64,000 nt of DNA from Enterococcus sp. DIV2402 (GTDB taxonomy: Bacteria > Bacillota > Bacilli > Lactobacillales > Enterococcaceae). Positions 1 through 9,118 of this stretch are shown piece after piece; position 1 is the first letter of the stretch, and each line of letters begins with the position of its first letter. Below the pieces are notes generated by a model. The model had not been told where the DNA came from. It saw nothing but the letters and a program-made list of their open reading frames with translations, and did not search any database. Where the stretch lies: assembly GCF_017426705.2 (NCBI RefSeq), contig NZ_CP147251.1:2580501-2644500 (forward strand), read 5' to 3'. Both the position numbers and the translations under genes were made by a program.

Positions 1-380
1 TCAACGGTTGTCGGTTCATTCAATTGAACTTTATACAAACGTTCATCCAAACGCCAAGCTTTGACATCGCCTGCAATGGTTTCAATGGTCATCTCTGCTT
101 GTGCCAGACCTTTTTCATAAGCATATCGAGCAATACAACGTGCGCCATTCCCACACATTTCAGCTTCAGTGCCATCCGCATTGTAAAAACGCATGCGGAA
201 ATCGCCCCTATTTTCAGGAAAATCAACCGCCATCACCGCATCAGAACCTACAGAAATTCGATGTTGACAGACTCTTTTAGCTAACTCTGATAATTGTTCG
301 CCAGAAAGATTTAATTCCATGTTGTTGATGACAATAAAATCATTTCCGGTACCTTGCATTTTATAAAATGGAATATTCAT
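1..380 (-). CDS. dapF: Diaminopimelate epimerase, N-terminal part (runs off window)
   Basis: The gene encodes the enzyme that converts LL- to meso-diaminopimelate for lysine and peptidoglycan synthesis. The visible N-terminal 126 residues begin MNIPFYKMQGTGNDF, the family start signature, and contain EMCGNGARC with the first catalytic cysteine. The C-terminal half, with the second catalytic Cys, lies outside the window. AGAGGA lies 7 nt before the ATG. It sits 17 nt downstream of dapL on the same strand, so the two are probably co-transcribed. The lysine-gene context argues against the related amino-acid racemases such as CntK. Confidence 0.93.
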   Translation of the reverse strand, partial: MNIPFYKMQGTGNDFIVINNMELNLSGEQLSELAKRVCQHRISVGSDAVMAVDFPENRGDFRMRFYNADGTEAEMCGNGARCIARYAYEKGLAQAEMTIETIAGDVKAWRLDERLYKVQLNEPTTV

Positions 381-397
381 AAAGGTTCCTCTTTTCT

Positions 398-1552
398 TTA
401 CTTATTTAATTCTTGAATCAAATCGACATAGCAAGCAATCCCCTTGAGTAAATTTTTCTCATCAAACTGCATTTTGCCGCTGTGTAATGGATGAATATAC
501 CCTTTTTCTTCATTTCTAGTTCCTACAAAGAAAAATAGCCCTGGTACAACTTGTTGGTACATAGAAAAATCTTCTGCCAGCATATATGGAGGTGTTTCTT
601 GATACGAATCCTTGGCTACTGTTTCAAGTGCAGTTACCATTGCTATGTCATTTTCTACTACCCGATACATATGATTAAACATCACTTCTGCCTCGCAATC
701 ATATCCATGAGCAATTTCTTTAGCCAGCGTCTCGATTCGTTCTGTCATTCGCTGATAAACTGCATCATCAAACGCTCGCATCGTGCCTTCTAAATGAACC
801 TTTCCAGCAATAATATTCATTGCTTCGCCGCCGCTAATTTTTCCAAAAGTCAAAACGGCACTTTCCATCGGACTAATATTACGAGAAATAATACTATGCA
901 AGCCTTGTATCACCGCCGCTGCTGCTAAAATAGCATCTGCGCCTTGTTGGGGTTGCGCTCCATGTGCGCTGCGACCTTTAATTGTAATCGCAACTTCACC
1001 ATTGCGAGCCATCATCGCTCCTGGACGACACGCAATCACTCCTTCTGAAAAGTCAGGAAAGACGTGTAATCCTACAATTTGATCAATCTGATAGGTTTCA
1101 ATTAAACCTGCGTCAATCATCAACTGAGCGCCTCCTGGACCCTCTTCTGCTGGTTGGAAGATTAAAATAAGCGTTCCTCGACGTTTTTCTGGATGTTCAC
1201 TTAAATATTTCGCAAAGCCTAACATGGTCGCCATATGGCCATCATGACCACATGCATGCATTTTCCCAGGCGTTTTTGAAACAAAGTCGACACCTGTTTC
1301 TTCTGTGACTGGTAACGCATCGATATCTGTTCGAAAAGCAATGGTTTTACCGGGGATATCGCTACGTAAAACAGCGACTGTTCCTGTATGAATCATTGGA
1401 TAAACTTCTGTAATGCCAAAAGAAGCTAATTTTTCACGTAGGTAATGGGCTGTTTGAATCTCTTCTAAGCCTAACTCAGGAATTTGATGCAATTCTCTGC
1501 GAAATTTCGTAACATCAGGTAATAAATCTTGAATTTCTTTGGTTATTTTCAT
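398..1552 (-). CDS. dapL: M20 amidohydrolase, probable N-acetyldiaminopimelate deacetylase
   Basis: This 384-residue M20D metallopeptidase most likely removes the acetyl group from N-acetyl-LL-diaminopimelate in the acetylated lysine pathway. Visible features are RRELHQIPELG near residue 18, the metal-binding MHACGHDGHMA, FQPAEEGPGGA with the catalytic Glu pair, and RSAHGAQP in the dimerisation domain. Length fits the family. It lies between dapF (same strand) and dapH (divergent), so all three late-pathway genes are together. A general N-acyl-amino-acid or hippurate hydrolase has the same fold, so the substrate comes from context. The ribosome site is weak (AAGAAGCG). Confidence 0.85.
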   Translation of the reverse strand: MKITKEIQDLLPDVTKFRRELHQIPELGLEEIQTAHYLREKLASFGITEVYPMIHTGTVAVLRSDIPGKTIAFRTDIDALPVTEETGVDFVSKTPGKMHACGHDGHMATMLGFAKYLSEHPEKRRGTLILIFQPAEEGPGGAQLMIDAGLIETYQIDQIVGLHVFPDFSEGVIACRPGAMMARNGEVAITIKGRSAHGAQPQQGADAILAAAAVIQGLHSIISRNISPMESAVLTFGKISGGEAMNIIAGKVHLEGTMRAFDDAVYQRMTERIETLAKEIAHGYDCEAEVMFNHMYRVVENDIAMVTALETVAKDSYQETPPYMLAEDFSMYQQVVPGLFFFVGTRNEEKGYIHPLHSGKMQFDEKNLLKGIACYVDLIQELNK

Positions 1553-1790
1553 AAAAAATCGCTTCTTTCATTAAAATAAGTGGTTTTTTTCATTATTTTT
1601 CAGTAAAAAAATCATAACAATTGATATGTGTTTATCATATAGTATATAATTCCAATATTCTACTCATAAATTTCCAAATCTACAAATTTTGTTTATGACT
1701 AGACCAATAATTAGACCTATTTATAAAATGAATCCGTCATTCTTTTTATAAGTATGCCTAATTAACTAAGAAGGAGGCGCAAAAAAACTT

Positions 1791-2492
1791 ATGTCAGAAT
1801 TACAATTTTCAGATCCTTATCAGTTAGCAAAATACATCAAAGATGCGACAAAACAAACGCCAGTTAAAGCTTACATCGATGGTGATTTAACAAATGTTTC
1901 AAGCGATACAGTCAAAATTTTTGGCAATATTGTAATTGGCGATGCGACAGACATCGAAACGTTCTTAAACGAAAATAAAGCTGTCATTAACGACTATTAT
2001 TTAGAAAATGATCGTCGCAATTCTGCCGTACCAATGTTAGATATCACTAAGGTGGATGCACGTATTGAACCTGGTGCATTTATCCGCGATCAAGCGATTA
2101 TTAACAAAAATGCGGTTGTAATGATGGGCGCTGTCATCAATATTGGGGCAGTTGTTGGAGAAGAAACCATGATTGATATGGGCGCAATTTTAGGTGCCCG
2201 TGCAACTGTTGGAAAACGTGCACACATCGGAGCAGGTGCTGTCTTAGCTGGCGTTTTAGAACCACCTTCAGCAAGCCCAGTCATTGTTGAAGACAATGTG
2301 TTGATTGGTGCCAATGCAGTTGTTTTAGAAGGTGTTAGAATTGGTGAAGGTGCGGTTGTTGCAGCCGGTTCAGTGGTCACAGAAGATGTTCCAGCTAATG
2401 CTGTAGTTGCCGGTTCACCAGCTAAAATCATCAAAATGAAAGATGATAAGACCTTAGCAAAAACAGAATTTTTAGACGATTTGCGCGGTTAA
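1791..2492 (+). CDS. dapH: 2,3,4,5-tetrahydropyridine-2,6-dicarboxylate N-acetyltransferase
   Basis: This 233-residue hexapeptide-repeat (left-handed beta-helix) acyltransferase uses acetyl-CoA to acetylate tetrahydrodipicolinate, opening the acetyl branch of the lysine/DAP pathway. From about residue 85 it shows repeating triplets such as [24 protein letters not shown] and [11 protein letters not shown] DapH-type N-terminal domain precedes them ([11 protein letters not shown]). The ribosome site AAGGAGG is strong but unusually far (13 nt) from the ATG; no nearer start fits the family. The gene is divergent from dapL and followed by a strong terminator. Confidence 0.93.
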   Translation: MSELQFSDPYQLAKYIKDATKQTPVKAYIDGDLTNVSSDTVKIFGNIVIGDATDIETFLNENKAVINDYYLENDRRNSAVPMLDITKVDARIEPGAFIRDQAIINKNAVVMMGAVINIGAVVGEETMIDMGAILGARATVGKRAHIGAGAVLAGVLEPPSASPVIVEDNVLIGANAVVLEGVRIGEGAVVAAGSVVTEDVPANAVVAGSPAKIIKMKDDKTLAKTEFLDDLRG

Positions 2493-2500
2493 CAATCATC

Positions 2501-2543
2501 AAAAACCATGGAGAACAGAAACATTCTCCATGGTTTTTTTAGT
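2501..2543 (+). terminator. Rho-independent terminator after dapH
   Basis: The 15-base arms AAAAACCATGGAGAA and TTCTCCATGGTTTTT are separated by 8 nt and followed by T residues. The A/T-flanked stem can work in both directions and may also end the convergent kinase gene. Confidence 0.9.
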
Positions 2544-2566
2544 TTATGTTTATCTCTTTGACTCGA

Positions 2567-3181
2567 TCAAGCATTTTGAACAATTAAATCAAATGTTTCT
2601 GGTGGACGTAAAAAGGTAAAATAATACTCTTCTACTGAATCCCAAAGTTGGTGCCATTCTAAATCATCGGTACCCTCTCGTTGATTATGTCTCTTATAAC
2701 GCAAATCAGGTACCACATCAACAAGAATTTTCAACTGTCCCACTTCAAATAAATTCAAAAGCGAACTATAAATACCATCAAGTATAATAACTTGAGTAGG
2801 ATTTACTTCTACGATTTCCGAAGACAACCCATCCCTATTTTCAAAAGAAAATGGATGATAATAGACCGTTTCTCCATTAATAAGTGGATATAAAACTTCT
2901 TTTTGTAAACGCGACCAATCAATACAACGACAGCACCTCTTTTCTAAGGAAGCTGTTTCCCATTCAGCATTAGAAATTGTTGCATCAAAAAAGTCATCGC
3001 AGTGAATAATTGTTGCATCCACTTGAGAAGCAACTTCTATTGCCAAGGTCGTTTTACCTGCACCGCTTCCTCCATCTAACGAAACCACTACTATTTTCTG
3101 ATTGCTCAAACATTGACGAATTGCTTCTACAATGGCATCACTTGCTCTAAATGAGGAATTTAAAGGATTATTTTTTTTCAA
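2567..3181 (-). CDS. Uridine-kinase-like P-loop kinase
   Basis: The protein of 204 residues has a Walker A motif (DGGSGAGKTTLA) near residue 38, then HCDDFFDA and a YHPFSFENRDG segment typical of the uridine kinase/phosphoribulokinase fold. The likely reaction is phosphorylation of a nucleoside or small sugar-like substrate; the true substrate is not evident. The start appears to be TTG with GGAGG 7 nt upstream. It is divergent from a DeoR regulator and a HAD phosphatase, so it may be part of that small sugar or nucleoside regulon. Confidence 0.75.
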   Translation of the reverse strand: MKKNNPLNSSFRASDAIVEAIRQCLSNQKIVVVSLDGGSGAGKTTLAIEVASQVDATIIHCDDFFDATISNAEWETASLEKRCCRCIDWSRLQKEVLYPLINGETVYYHPFSFENRDGLSSEIVEVNPTQVIILDGIYSSLLNLFEVGQLKILVDVVPDLRYKRHNQREGTDDLEWHQLWDSVEEYYFTFLRPPETFDLIVQNA

Positions 3182-3224
3182 GTGTATTCCTCCTTTTATT
3201 TACTTTATCATATTTCTTAAAGAA

Positions 3225-3292
3225 ACACTAAACGCTTATAAAAACTTATAAATAATTATAAACGCTTGTAAATAATTTTATAACCTGTTACA
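3225..3292. promoter_or_regulatory. Divergent regulatory region with repeated CGCTTRTAAA-like motifs
   Basis: Between the kinase and the DeoR gene the sequence repeats AACGCTTATAAA, AACTTATAAATA, AACGCTTGTAAATA and a related ATTTTATAA. This looks like a cluster of direct-repeat operator half-sites for the adjacent DeoR protein, controlling both directions. Protein binding is inferred. Confidence 0.5.
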
Positions 3293-3314
3293 TTACTACT
3301 AAAGGAGGGAAAAC

Positions 3315-4061
3315 ATGTATCAAGAACAGCGACTTTCAAAAATATTAAGTTTATTAGATGAACACAAAGAACTTTCTAGTAAAGAGATGATGCATTATTT
3401 TAACGTCTCAAGAGATACCATTCGTAGGGATTTTACTATTTTAAGCGAAAGAAATTTAGTGAGAAGAACTCATGGAGGTATTATTCCTATTGAAAAAGAT
3501 AATCAAATCCCCTCCTTTAACGATCGGATCAGTGAACTAACACAAGAAAAAAAAGCCATTGCTCAAAAAGCAACGACTTTTATCCAAGAAAATAACATCT
3601 ATTTCTTTGATGTGTCTACAATTATTTTGAATGTAGCTCAATTAATTGATTCGCAAATAACCATTTATACACATTCATTAGACAATGCAATTGTATTAAG
3701 TCAACCTAAGAACCACACTGTTCATCTATTAGGAGGAAAATTTTATCCAAAAAATCGTTTTTATTATTCTCTAAATGAATCAGAACTTCTTCAAAAGACT
3801 AACTTTGACGTAGCTTTTTTTGGGGCAGCTGGCTTGAAAAATGGTGAAGTTAGTTTTGAAGATAGTGAAGATGCTTATTTGAAACAATTAGTAATGACAC
3901 GTGCAAAAACAAAAATTTTATTAGCTGAACAAAAAAAATTTCAACAATCGTCCAATTATGCAATTGGCACAGTTAACGATTTCGATTATTTAATTACTGA
4001 TGAAAAACCACAAAAACATCTTCAACAATTATTTTCAAAAGAAATAACAATAATTTATTAA
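3315..4061 (+). CDS. DeoR-family transcriptional regulator
   Basis: The 248-residue protein has an N-terminal DeoR winged helix (ELSSKEMMHYFNVSRDTIRRDF, about residues 18-40, cited here as its start ELSSKEMMHYF and end SRDTIRRDF). The signature VRRTHGGI follows, and then a DeoR C-terminal sugar-phosphate sensor domain with LLGGKFY. It probably represses the neighbouring kinase and phosphatase until a phosphorylated effector appears. AAAGGAGGG lies 5 nt before the ATG. The next gene begins only 13 nt downstream, so the two form an operon. Confidence 0.88.
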   Translation: MYQEQRLSKILSLLDEHKELSSKEMMHYFNVSRDTIRRDFTILSERNLVRRTHGGIIPIEKDNQIPSFNDRISELTQEKKAIAQKATTFIQENNIYFFDVSTIILNVAQLIDSQITIYTHSLDNAIVLSQPKNHTVHLLGGKFYPKNRFYYSLNESELLQKTNFDVAFFGAAGLKNGEVSFEDSEDAYLKQLVMTRAKTKILLAEQKKFQQSSNYAIGTVNDFDYLITDEKPQKHLQQLFSKEITIIY

Positions 4062-4074
4062 AGGACGTGTGAAC

Positions 4075-4908
4075 ATGAACTCCCCAACAATTGAGTTAAT
4101 TTTAAGTGATATTGATGGAACTATATTGGATGAACAACATCGCATTGACCAGAAATTACCGCAAACAATCCAACAGTTAAAAAAACAAGAGATTCCTTTT
4201 ATTTTAGCCTCCGCTCGTTCTCCTCGAGGAATATTTCCCTTGGCAGAAGAACTGCAATTAGGTGATACCCCTATTGCTTGTTACAATGGTGCGCTTATTT
4301 TAGAAGGAAACGCCACTAACTATCAAACAATTACTGAACACGCATTACAATCAAATGATGTCGTCCTCATTCTAGATGTGATTAAAAGGAATTTCCCTCA
4401 AGTTTCCATTAGTTTATATTCCGGGATAGAATGGTTTGTTGATCGTACAGATAAGTGGACAGACATTGAAGCTGCTATCACCAAAGATTCACCAACTGTT
4501 CAGGATTTACAATTGTTTTTATTAGAAAATAATCAACCTATTCATAAGCTCTTACTAATCGAAGAATCTGCAATTATTCAAGAATTGCATAAATTTTTAC
4601 AAAAACTGCCACTTAATGATACTTCATTCTATCTCTCAAAAGACAACTACTTGGAAGTCACTTCAAAAGAAGTCTCTAAAGAAAAAGCTTTGATTGACAT
4701 TGCAAATTATTATCAAATTCCTCTAGCAAAAACAATGACATTAGGGGATAATTTCAATGATATTCCAATGTTAGAACTAGCTGGCTTAGGAATAGTAATG
4801 CAAAATGCACCACAAGAAGTTAAAAATAGTGCTGATATAGAAACTTTAAGTAATAATGATTATGGTGTTTCGTATGCTATTCATAAATACGTGTTGGCAA
4901 AAAAATGA
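4075..4908 (+). CDS. Cof-type HAD-superfamily phosphatase
   Basis: This is a 277-residue HAD IIB hydrolase that dephosphorylates small phosphorylated metabolites. Motif I is LILSDIDGTILDE with the two catalytic Asp at the start, motif II lies in LASARS, and motif IV is GDNFNDIPML. The C2-type cap domain lies between them. An in-frame GTG at 4069 is only 3 nt from the AAGGA site, whereas the ATG at 4075 is 9 nt away, so the latter is chosen. It is co-transcribed with the DeoR regulator. The substrate is unknown. Confidence 0.88.
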   Translation: MNSPTIELILSDIDGTILDEQHRIDQKLPQTIQQLKKQEIPFILASARSPRGIFPLAEELQLGDTPIACYNGALILEGNATNYQTITEHALQSNDVVLILDVIKRNFPQVSISLYSGIEWFVDRTDKWTDIEAAITKDSPTVQDLQLFLLENNQPIHKLLLIEESAIIQELHKFLQKLPLNDTSFYLSKDNYLEVTSKEVSKEKALIDIANYYQIPLAKTMTLGDNFNDIPMLELAGLGIVMQNAPQEVKNSADIETLSNNDYGVSYAIHKYVLAKK

Positions 4909-4939
4909 ACAGCAAAGATACACATAAATCAAAATAAAT

Positions 4940-4990
4940 ATATCCGAACGAATGAAAACAAGTACTTTTTCAATCGTTCGGATATTTTGT
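4940..4990. terminator. Bidirectional terminator
   Basis: Perfect 12-base arms ATATCCGAACGA and TCGTTCGGATAT enclose a 22-nt loop and are followed by TTTTG. The hairpin lies between the convergent HAD and ankyrin genes. Confidence 0.8.
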
Positions 4991-5012
4991 ATCCTATTTA
5001 TATTAGAATTTT

Positions 5013-5783
5013 TTATTTTTGTAATTCAACTAACATTGCTTGATAGCCTAATTCCTTGGCATAATCTTCAGCCGTTTTTCCATAGTTATCACGAAGCGTT
5101 TTATCAGCACCATAAACTAAAAGTTCTTTGACAATGTCTTGATAAATTTTTGAACCATCACGTAAAGCAACTGCTTCAATTAATGCTGTATAACCATAAT
5201 TGTTTTGATGATCAATATTTACCGCCCCATCCTCTAATAAGAGCTTGACGTTATCTAAATGCCCTTTTTCAGCAGCCGGAATTAAGGCATTCCCTCCAAA
5301 ACGATTATATATTTGCTGGTTTGGCTGACTATTTTCTAACATAAATGTCAAAATTTCTGTTTTTCCTTGTGCCCCTGCATATAAATAGGCGCTATCTTGA
5401 ATATGGTCTTGGAGATTGACATCTGCACCTGCTTTAATCAATGCTTTGGCAATTTCTACTTGGTTATTGTGAGTCGCAATCAACAACGGGCTTTCACCTC
5501 GATCATTTTGCTCATTGATGGGATAATCCGCACTTGCTAAAATTGTTTTGACTTTTTCGCTGTCATTTGCTTCAACAGCTGTTAGTAAACTTCCTGCTTG
5601 ATACATTTCAACACTCCTTTTCTCAATTTCTGTCGTTGATTCTGTGACTCTTTCGGTCGACTGAACGGTTGGACTTTCAACAACTGATGAGTCTGTTTCT
5701 TCAGTCATTGGTTTCGTTTGATTCATGCAACCGGTTAATACTAGTATACTCGTTAAAAGCAAATTTCGATAAATAGAATGCAT
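5013..5783 (-). CDS. Ankyrin-repeat lipoprotein
   Basis: This 256-residue protein has a lipoprotein signal peptide with lipobox LTGC (Cys about residue 19), then a Ser/Thr/Glu-rich linker to about residue 65. Four to five ankyrin repeats follow (NEQNDRGESPLLIATHNN, VNLQDHIQDSAYLYAGAQG, INHQNNYGYTALIEAV-like, and DKTLRDNYGKTAEDYA). Ankyrin repeats bind proteins, here at the outer face of the membrane; no catalytic domain is visible. It follows the DUF4822 lipoprotein by 17 nt and is probably co-transcribed with it. Good GGAGGAAG ribosome site. Confidence 0.88.
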   Translation of the reverse strand: MHSIYRNLLLTSILVLTGCMNQTKPMTEETDSSVVESPTVQSTERVTESTTEIEKRSVEMYQAGSLLTAVEANDSEKVKTILASADYPINEQNDRGESPLLIATHNNQVEIAKALIKAGADVNLQDHIQDSAYLYAGAQGKTEILTFMLENSQPNQQIYNRFGGNALIPAAEKGHLDNVKLLLEDGAVNIDHQNNYGYTALIEAVALRDGSKIYQDIVKELLVYGADKTLRDNYGKTAEDYAKELGYQAMLVELQK

Positions 5784-5800
5784 GAAACTTCCTCCTTGAT

Positions 5801-6742
5801 TTAAAACGTAAATTCTGGCGTGAAGTTACCTTGATAAGGCTCATGCTCAACAAAAATCTCAATTTCATTTCCAGCCTGATCTTTTCCTAAACGTTTATAC
5901 GTAAATTTTTTATCATTTAATTCGGTAATTTCTAATACTGCACCATAGTTGTTTTCACCAATAGATACATGCGCTCGTAGCTTATTGTCTGCTAATACAT
6001 CATAATAACCAAAATCTCCACGTGTTTCTCCTGTTTCTAAATCAAAAAATTCATATTGATTCGTAGTCACGTCAAATTTAGCCAAGCTGATAAATCCTTG
6101 GTTTTCATTTGTCACATCATTGCCATCCACGTCTAAAACTTTAGTGCCGTTCCATAATGTTTGACTAAGCAGTTCGTTACCAGGCATTTCAACGATTTCA
6201 CCTGTTGTAGTTGTTAACGACTTACGTCCATTGGTAAATGTCAATTCCTCAGCAACAGGTACATGTTCTACAAAAACTTCAATATCATTACCTTCTTTGT
6301 CTTTCCCAAGGCGTTTATATGTGAAAAGATCCTCTGTTAACTCTGTAATTTCAACAACGGCTTGATAATTTAATGTTTCAGAAATCAGAATACGATGTTG
6401 GCCATCATTCGTAATGAAAAATGTTCCTTCATCTTCACGTGATTCTTTTTCTTTAGTAAAAAATTCATAAAAGCCAGTTTCTGCATCGTATTTTGCTAAA
6501 CCAATAAAGTTTTGATTTTCTTGCGTTAAATCAGTTCCTTCTTTATCATAGACACGTGTTCCTTCCCAATTTGTGGCAGTAAGAAGGGCTGTTAAATTAG
6601 CACCTTTAGAAGATTGTTCTTCGAATGTTTCTGACGATTGACTCATACTGGTTGTTTCTGTAGTTGTTTGTTCATTTTGTGCACAACCTACCAGCAAAGT
6701 TCCTAAAGTAATCAGTGTCATCGCTACTATTTTTGTTTTCAT
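5801..6742 (-). CDS. Lipoprotein with two DUF4822-like repeats
   Basis: The 313-residue protein has a signal peptide ending in the lipobox LVGC. Two homologous units follow, about residues 50-165 and 190-308. Each contains a [12 protein letters not shown] opening, NQ-F-G/S-LAKYD, a phenylalanine/glutamate stretch, and an ending like [17 protein letters not shown]. The internal duplication is clear by eye. I believe it matches the DUF4822 family known from enterococci; its function is not known. It is the first gene of a two-lipoprotein operon with the ankyrin gene. AAAGGAG precedes the start. Confidence 0.85.
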   Translation of the reverse strand: MKTKIVAMTLITLGTLLVGCAQNEQTTTETTSMSQSSETFEEQSSKGANLTALLTATNWEGTRVYDKEGTDLTQENQNFIGLAKYDAETGFYEFFTKEKESREDEGTFFITNDGQHRILISETLNYQAVVEITELTEDLFTYKRLGKDKEGNDIEVFVEHVPVAEELTFTNGRKSLTTTTGEIVEMPGNELLSQTLWNGTKVLDVDGNDVTNENQGFISLAKFDVTTNQYEFFDLETGETRGDFGYYDVLADNKLRAHVSIGENNYGAVLEITELNDKKFTYKRLGKDQAGNEIEIFVEHEPYQGNFTPEFTF

Positions 6743-6915
6743 TTTTTTGTCGCTCCTTTTATTTTAGTAACTCTATCCTAACAAGAAATGATAACGAGCA
6801 ACTTTCCAAAAAATGAACAAAAAATAAACTATTCTGAATAACTATAACTTTTGCTTCCCTAAATTCCCTACTCAGTGTATGGTTACAGTACCTTAATTAA
6901 AAAGCAGGTGAACGG

Positions 6916-8391
6916 ATGACCATCAAAAAACGTTTTTTATTTTCTTATTTAAGCGCAATTTTAATTACTGTAGGTTCTTTACTACTGATTTTTTCTTTCA
7001 TTTCTTATACTACTTTGGGAGAAGTTCCTTCCATTTCAAAAATCTATCGGATTCTAACGACACAACGTCCTCTGACATCCGAAGAAAAAGAAAGTTATAT
7101 GAAAATGAATCAGTTACTTCAAAAATCACCACAATTACTCGAAGAACCCTTTAATAATGAGTTACAAACACTCATTCAACAAATTGAACAAAAACAATTA
7201 AATGTTGTGATTCGAAAAAATCAAGCATTTACGTATTATTCTTCTCCTCTAGTTGAAAAATCATTGCACGCACATGCGCCTGCATTTGAATTGAACAATT
7301 TTGAACCCACAGGAACAATTGATAACAATGGACGTTTCTTCCATTATATCAAAAATGATTTCCAATATTTAGATGGTTCCAAAGGCAGCTTTATTATTTT
7401 GAAACGAGAAAGTACCCTCTTTGAATTTTTTATTCGTTGGGGTATCTGGGTTATTTTGATTATTTTCGGCATTGCTATTTTTGCTTTTTGGTTTATTAGT
7501 AAACAATTATCCAAAACAACCATTGAGCCCTTAATGACATTAGAAAAAAGTACACGACAACTTATACAAGGCAAAGAAATTTCGCCATTTAATACATTAA
7601 CGAACCATCAATCGTCCAAAGAAGTCGAACAACTCCAACAAAGCTTTCAGACAATGTGGCTGGATTTGCAAGCGGCACAAACTGAACAGCAAAAAATTGA
7701 AGAAAATCGCAAAGAACTTATCGCCAATATTTCACACGATTTAAAAACACCGATGACTTCCATCATTGGATATGTTGAAGGGTTATTAGACGGTGTGGCA
7801 AATACGCCTGAAAAACGTGCGCATTATCTACAAACCATTCATGAAAAAAGCTTAACGCTGAATGACTTAATCGATGAACTCTTTTTATATTCCAAATTAG
7901 ACTTGGAAGCCCTGGCATTTTCTTTTGAAAAAGTAAATATAATTACGTATATGACACACCTTTTAGAGGAGGGGCAACTTGAAGAGGTCATCGTCGTAAC
8001 GGATTTTCCTAATCATCCTTTGTATGCGATGATTGATAGGACGCAATTTAATCGCGTCATTAGTAATCTCATTCAAAATAGTTTAAAATTTCAACACCCT
8101 GAACGACAATTACAACTAACCATGCGTATCCAACAAAGCAATGGGATTCAACTGATTTTTACAGATAACGGTCTAGGGATCACTCAAGAAGATTTACCAC
8201 ACGTGTTTGAACGTTCGTATCGCTCTGATAAAGCTCGAAGTTCTTCTATTAAAGGAAGTGGCTTAGGATTAAGTATTGTGAAACAAATTATTGACGCTCA
8301 CCAAGGAATCATTGGGATTACTAGTCAACTAAACGAAGAAACCACTATCACGATTCATTTACCGTTTGCAAAGGAGTTTTACCATGAATAA
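6916..8391 (+). CDS. Sensor histidine kinase
   Basis: The 491-residue protein has a transmembrane helix at about 8-30, an extracytoplasmic sensor loop of about 140 residues, and a second helix at about 172-196. A HAMP segment follows, then HisKA with the phospho-acceptor His274 in NISHDLKTPMTS, and the HATPase domain (NLIQNSLKF, TDNGLGI, GSGLGLSIV). It should phosphorylate the response regulator encoded 8 nt inside its 3' end. Having the kinase gene first is less common in this family. It lies next to iron-transport genes, but its signal cannot be read from sequence. Confidence 0.92.
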   Translation: MTIKKRFLFSYLSAILITVGSLLLIFSFISYTTLGEVPSISKIYRILTTQRPLTSEEKESYMKMNQLLQKSPQLLEEPFNNELQTLIQQIEQKQLNVVIRKNQAFTYYSSPLVEKSLHAHAPAFELNNFEPTGTIDNNGRFFHYIKNDFQYLDGSKGSFIILKRESTLFEFFIRWGIWVILIIFGIAIFAFWFISKQLSKTTIEPLMTLEKSTRQLIQGKEISPFNTLTNHQSSKEVEQLQQSFQTMWLDLQAAQTEQQKIEENRKELIANISHDLKTPMTSIIGYVEGLLDGVANTPEKRAHYLQTIHEKSLTLNDLIDELFLYSKLDLEALAFSFEKVNIITYMTHLLEEGQLEEVIVVTDFPNHPLYAMIDRTQFNRVISNLIQNSLKFQHPERQLQLTMRIQQSNGIQLIFTDNGLGITQEDLPHVFERSYRSDKARSSSIKGSGLGLSIVKQIIDAHQGIIGITSQLNEETTITIHLPFAKEFYHE

Positions 8392-9073
8392 AATTTTGAT
8401 TATTGAAGACGATGCTAGTATTGCCAATCTACAAAAAGATTATTTAGAAATTAATCAAATGGACGTGACCATTGAAAACGATGGGCAGCTTGGCTTAGAA
8501 ACTGCCTTAACCAATTCCTTTGACTTAATTATCGTTGACGTTATGTTGCCAAATTTGGATGGCTTCGAAATTTGTAAAAAAATTCGGGCGAATACCCAGA
8601 TTCCAATCATGATTGTTTCTGCAAAAAAAGAAGACTTTGATAAAGTACGCGGACTAGGCTTAGGCGCAAATGATTATCTCGTTAAACCATTCAGCCCGAA
8701 TGAATTAGTCGCACGTGTCAAAGCCCATATCAGTCGCTATCAGTCCTTACAACCGCAAACAGCGAATCATTTAATCATTGAAACACCAGATTTACGTATT
8801 GATAAAGCAGCTCATAAAGTCTGGGCGCTTGAACAGGAAGTTTTTTTGACTCATAAAGAATTTAATTTGCTCGTTTTTCTAGCAGAACATCCCAATCGCG
8901 TATGGCGAAAAGAAGAATTGTTTGAAACACTGTGGGGCTTTGATTCGCTTGATACGGAAATGGCAACAGTTGTTGTACATATCAAACGAATTCGTGAGAA
9001 ATTGAAGAAAGCTAATCTCGCAAATTCACCTATTGAAACAATTTGGGGTAGCGGTTATCGCTTTAATTTGTAA
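8384..9073 (+). CDS. OmpR/PhoB-family response regulator
   Basis: This 229-residue regulator has a receiver domain with acidic pocket E8-D9-D10, phospho-acceptor Asp52 (IIVDVMLPN) and Lys in LVKPF. The winged-helix DNA-binding domain occupies about residues 130-228 (LTHKEFNLLVFLAEHPN, WGSGYRF). An upstream in-frame codon at 8366 is passed over because the ATG at 8384 has AAAGGAG 7 nt before it and starts with the receiver strand MNKILIIEDD. It overlaps the kinase gene by 8 nt, indicating translational coupling. Confidence 0.93.
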   Translation: MNKILIIEDDASIANLQKDYLEINQMDVTIENDGQLGLETALTNSFDLIIVDVMLPNLDGFEICKKIRANTQIPIMIVSAKKEDFDKVRGLGLGANDYLVKPFSPNELVARVKAHISRYQSLQPQTANHLIIETPDLRIDKAAHKVWALEQEVFLTHKEFNLLVFLAEHPNRVWRKEELFETLWGFDSLDTEMATVVVHIKRIREKLKKANLANSPIETIWGSGYRFNL

Positions 9074-9079
9074 AAAAAT

Positions 9080-9116
9080 AAACCACCTAAACAGACATCG
9101 TTTGGGTGGTTTATTT
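9080..9116. terminator. Bidirectional terminator between response regulator and ABC operon
   Basis: Perfect 13-base arms AAACCACCTAAAC and GTTTGGGTGGTTT enclose a 7-nt loop with A/T-rich flanks on both sides, between convergent genes. Confidence 0.85.
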
Positions 9117-9118
9117 CA

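Noticed and set aside
1..380. The DapF-like gene as a CntK-type histidine racemase of a metallophore pathway.
   Set aside because: It lies beside dapL and dapH, far from the metal genes, and begins with the normal DapF signature. The lysine pathway explains it fully.
1553..1790. A lysine riboswitch or T-box before dapH.
   Set aside because: The 238-nt AT-rich region has no conserved lysine-box or T-box elements and no terminator hairpin.
2090..2434. Long opposite-strand reading frame inside dapH.
   Set aside because: It is a shadow caused by the hexapeptide-repeat codon pattern and lacks a ribosome site.
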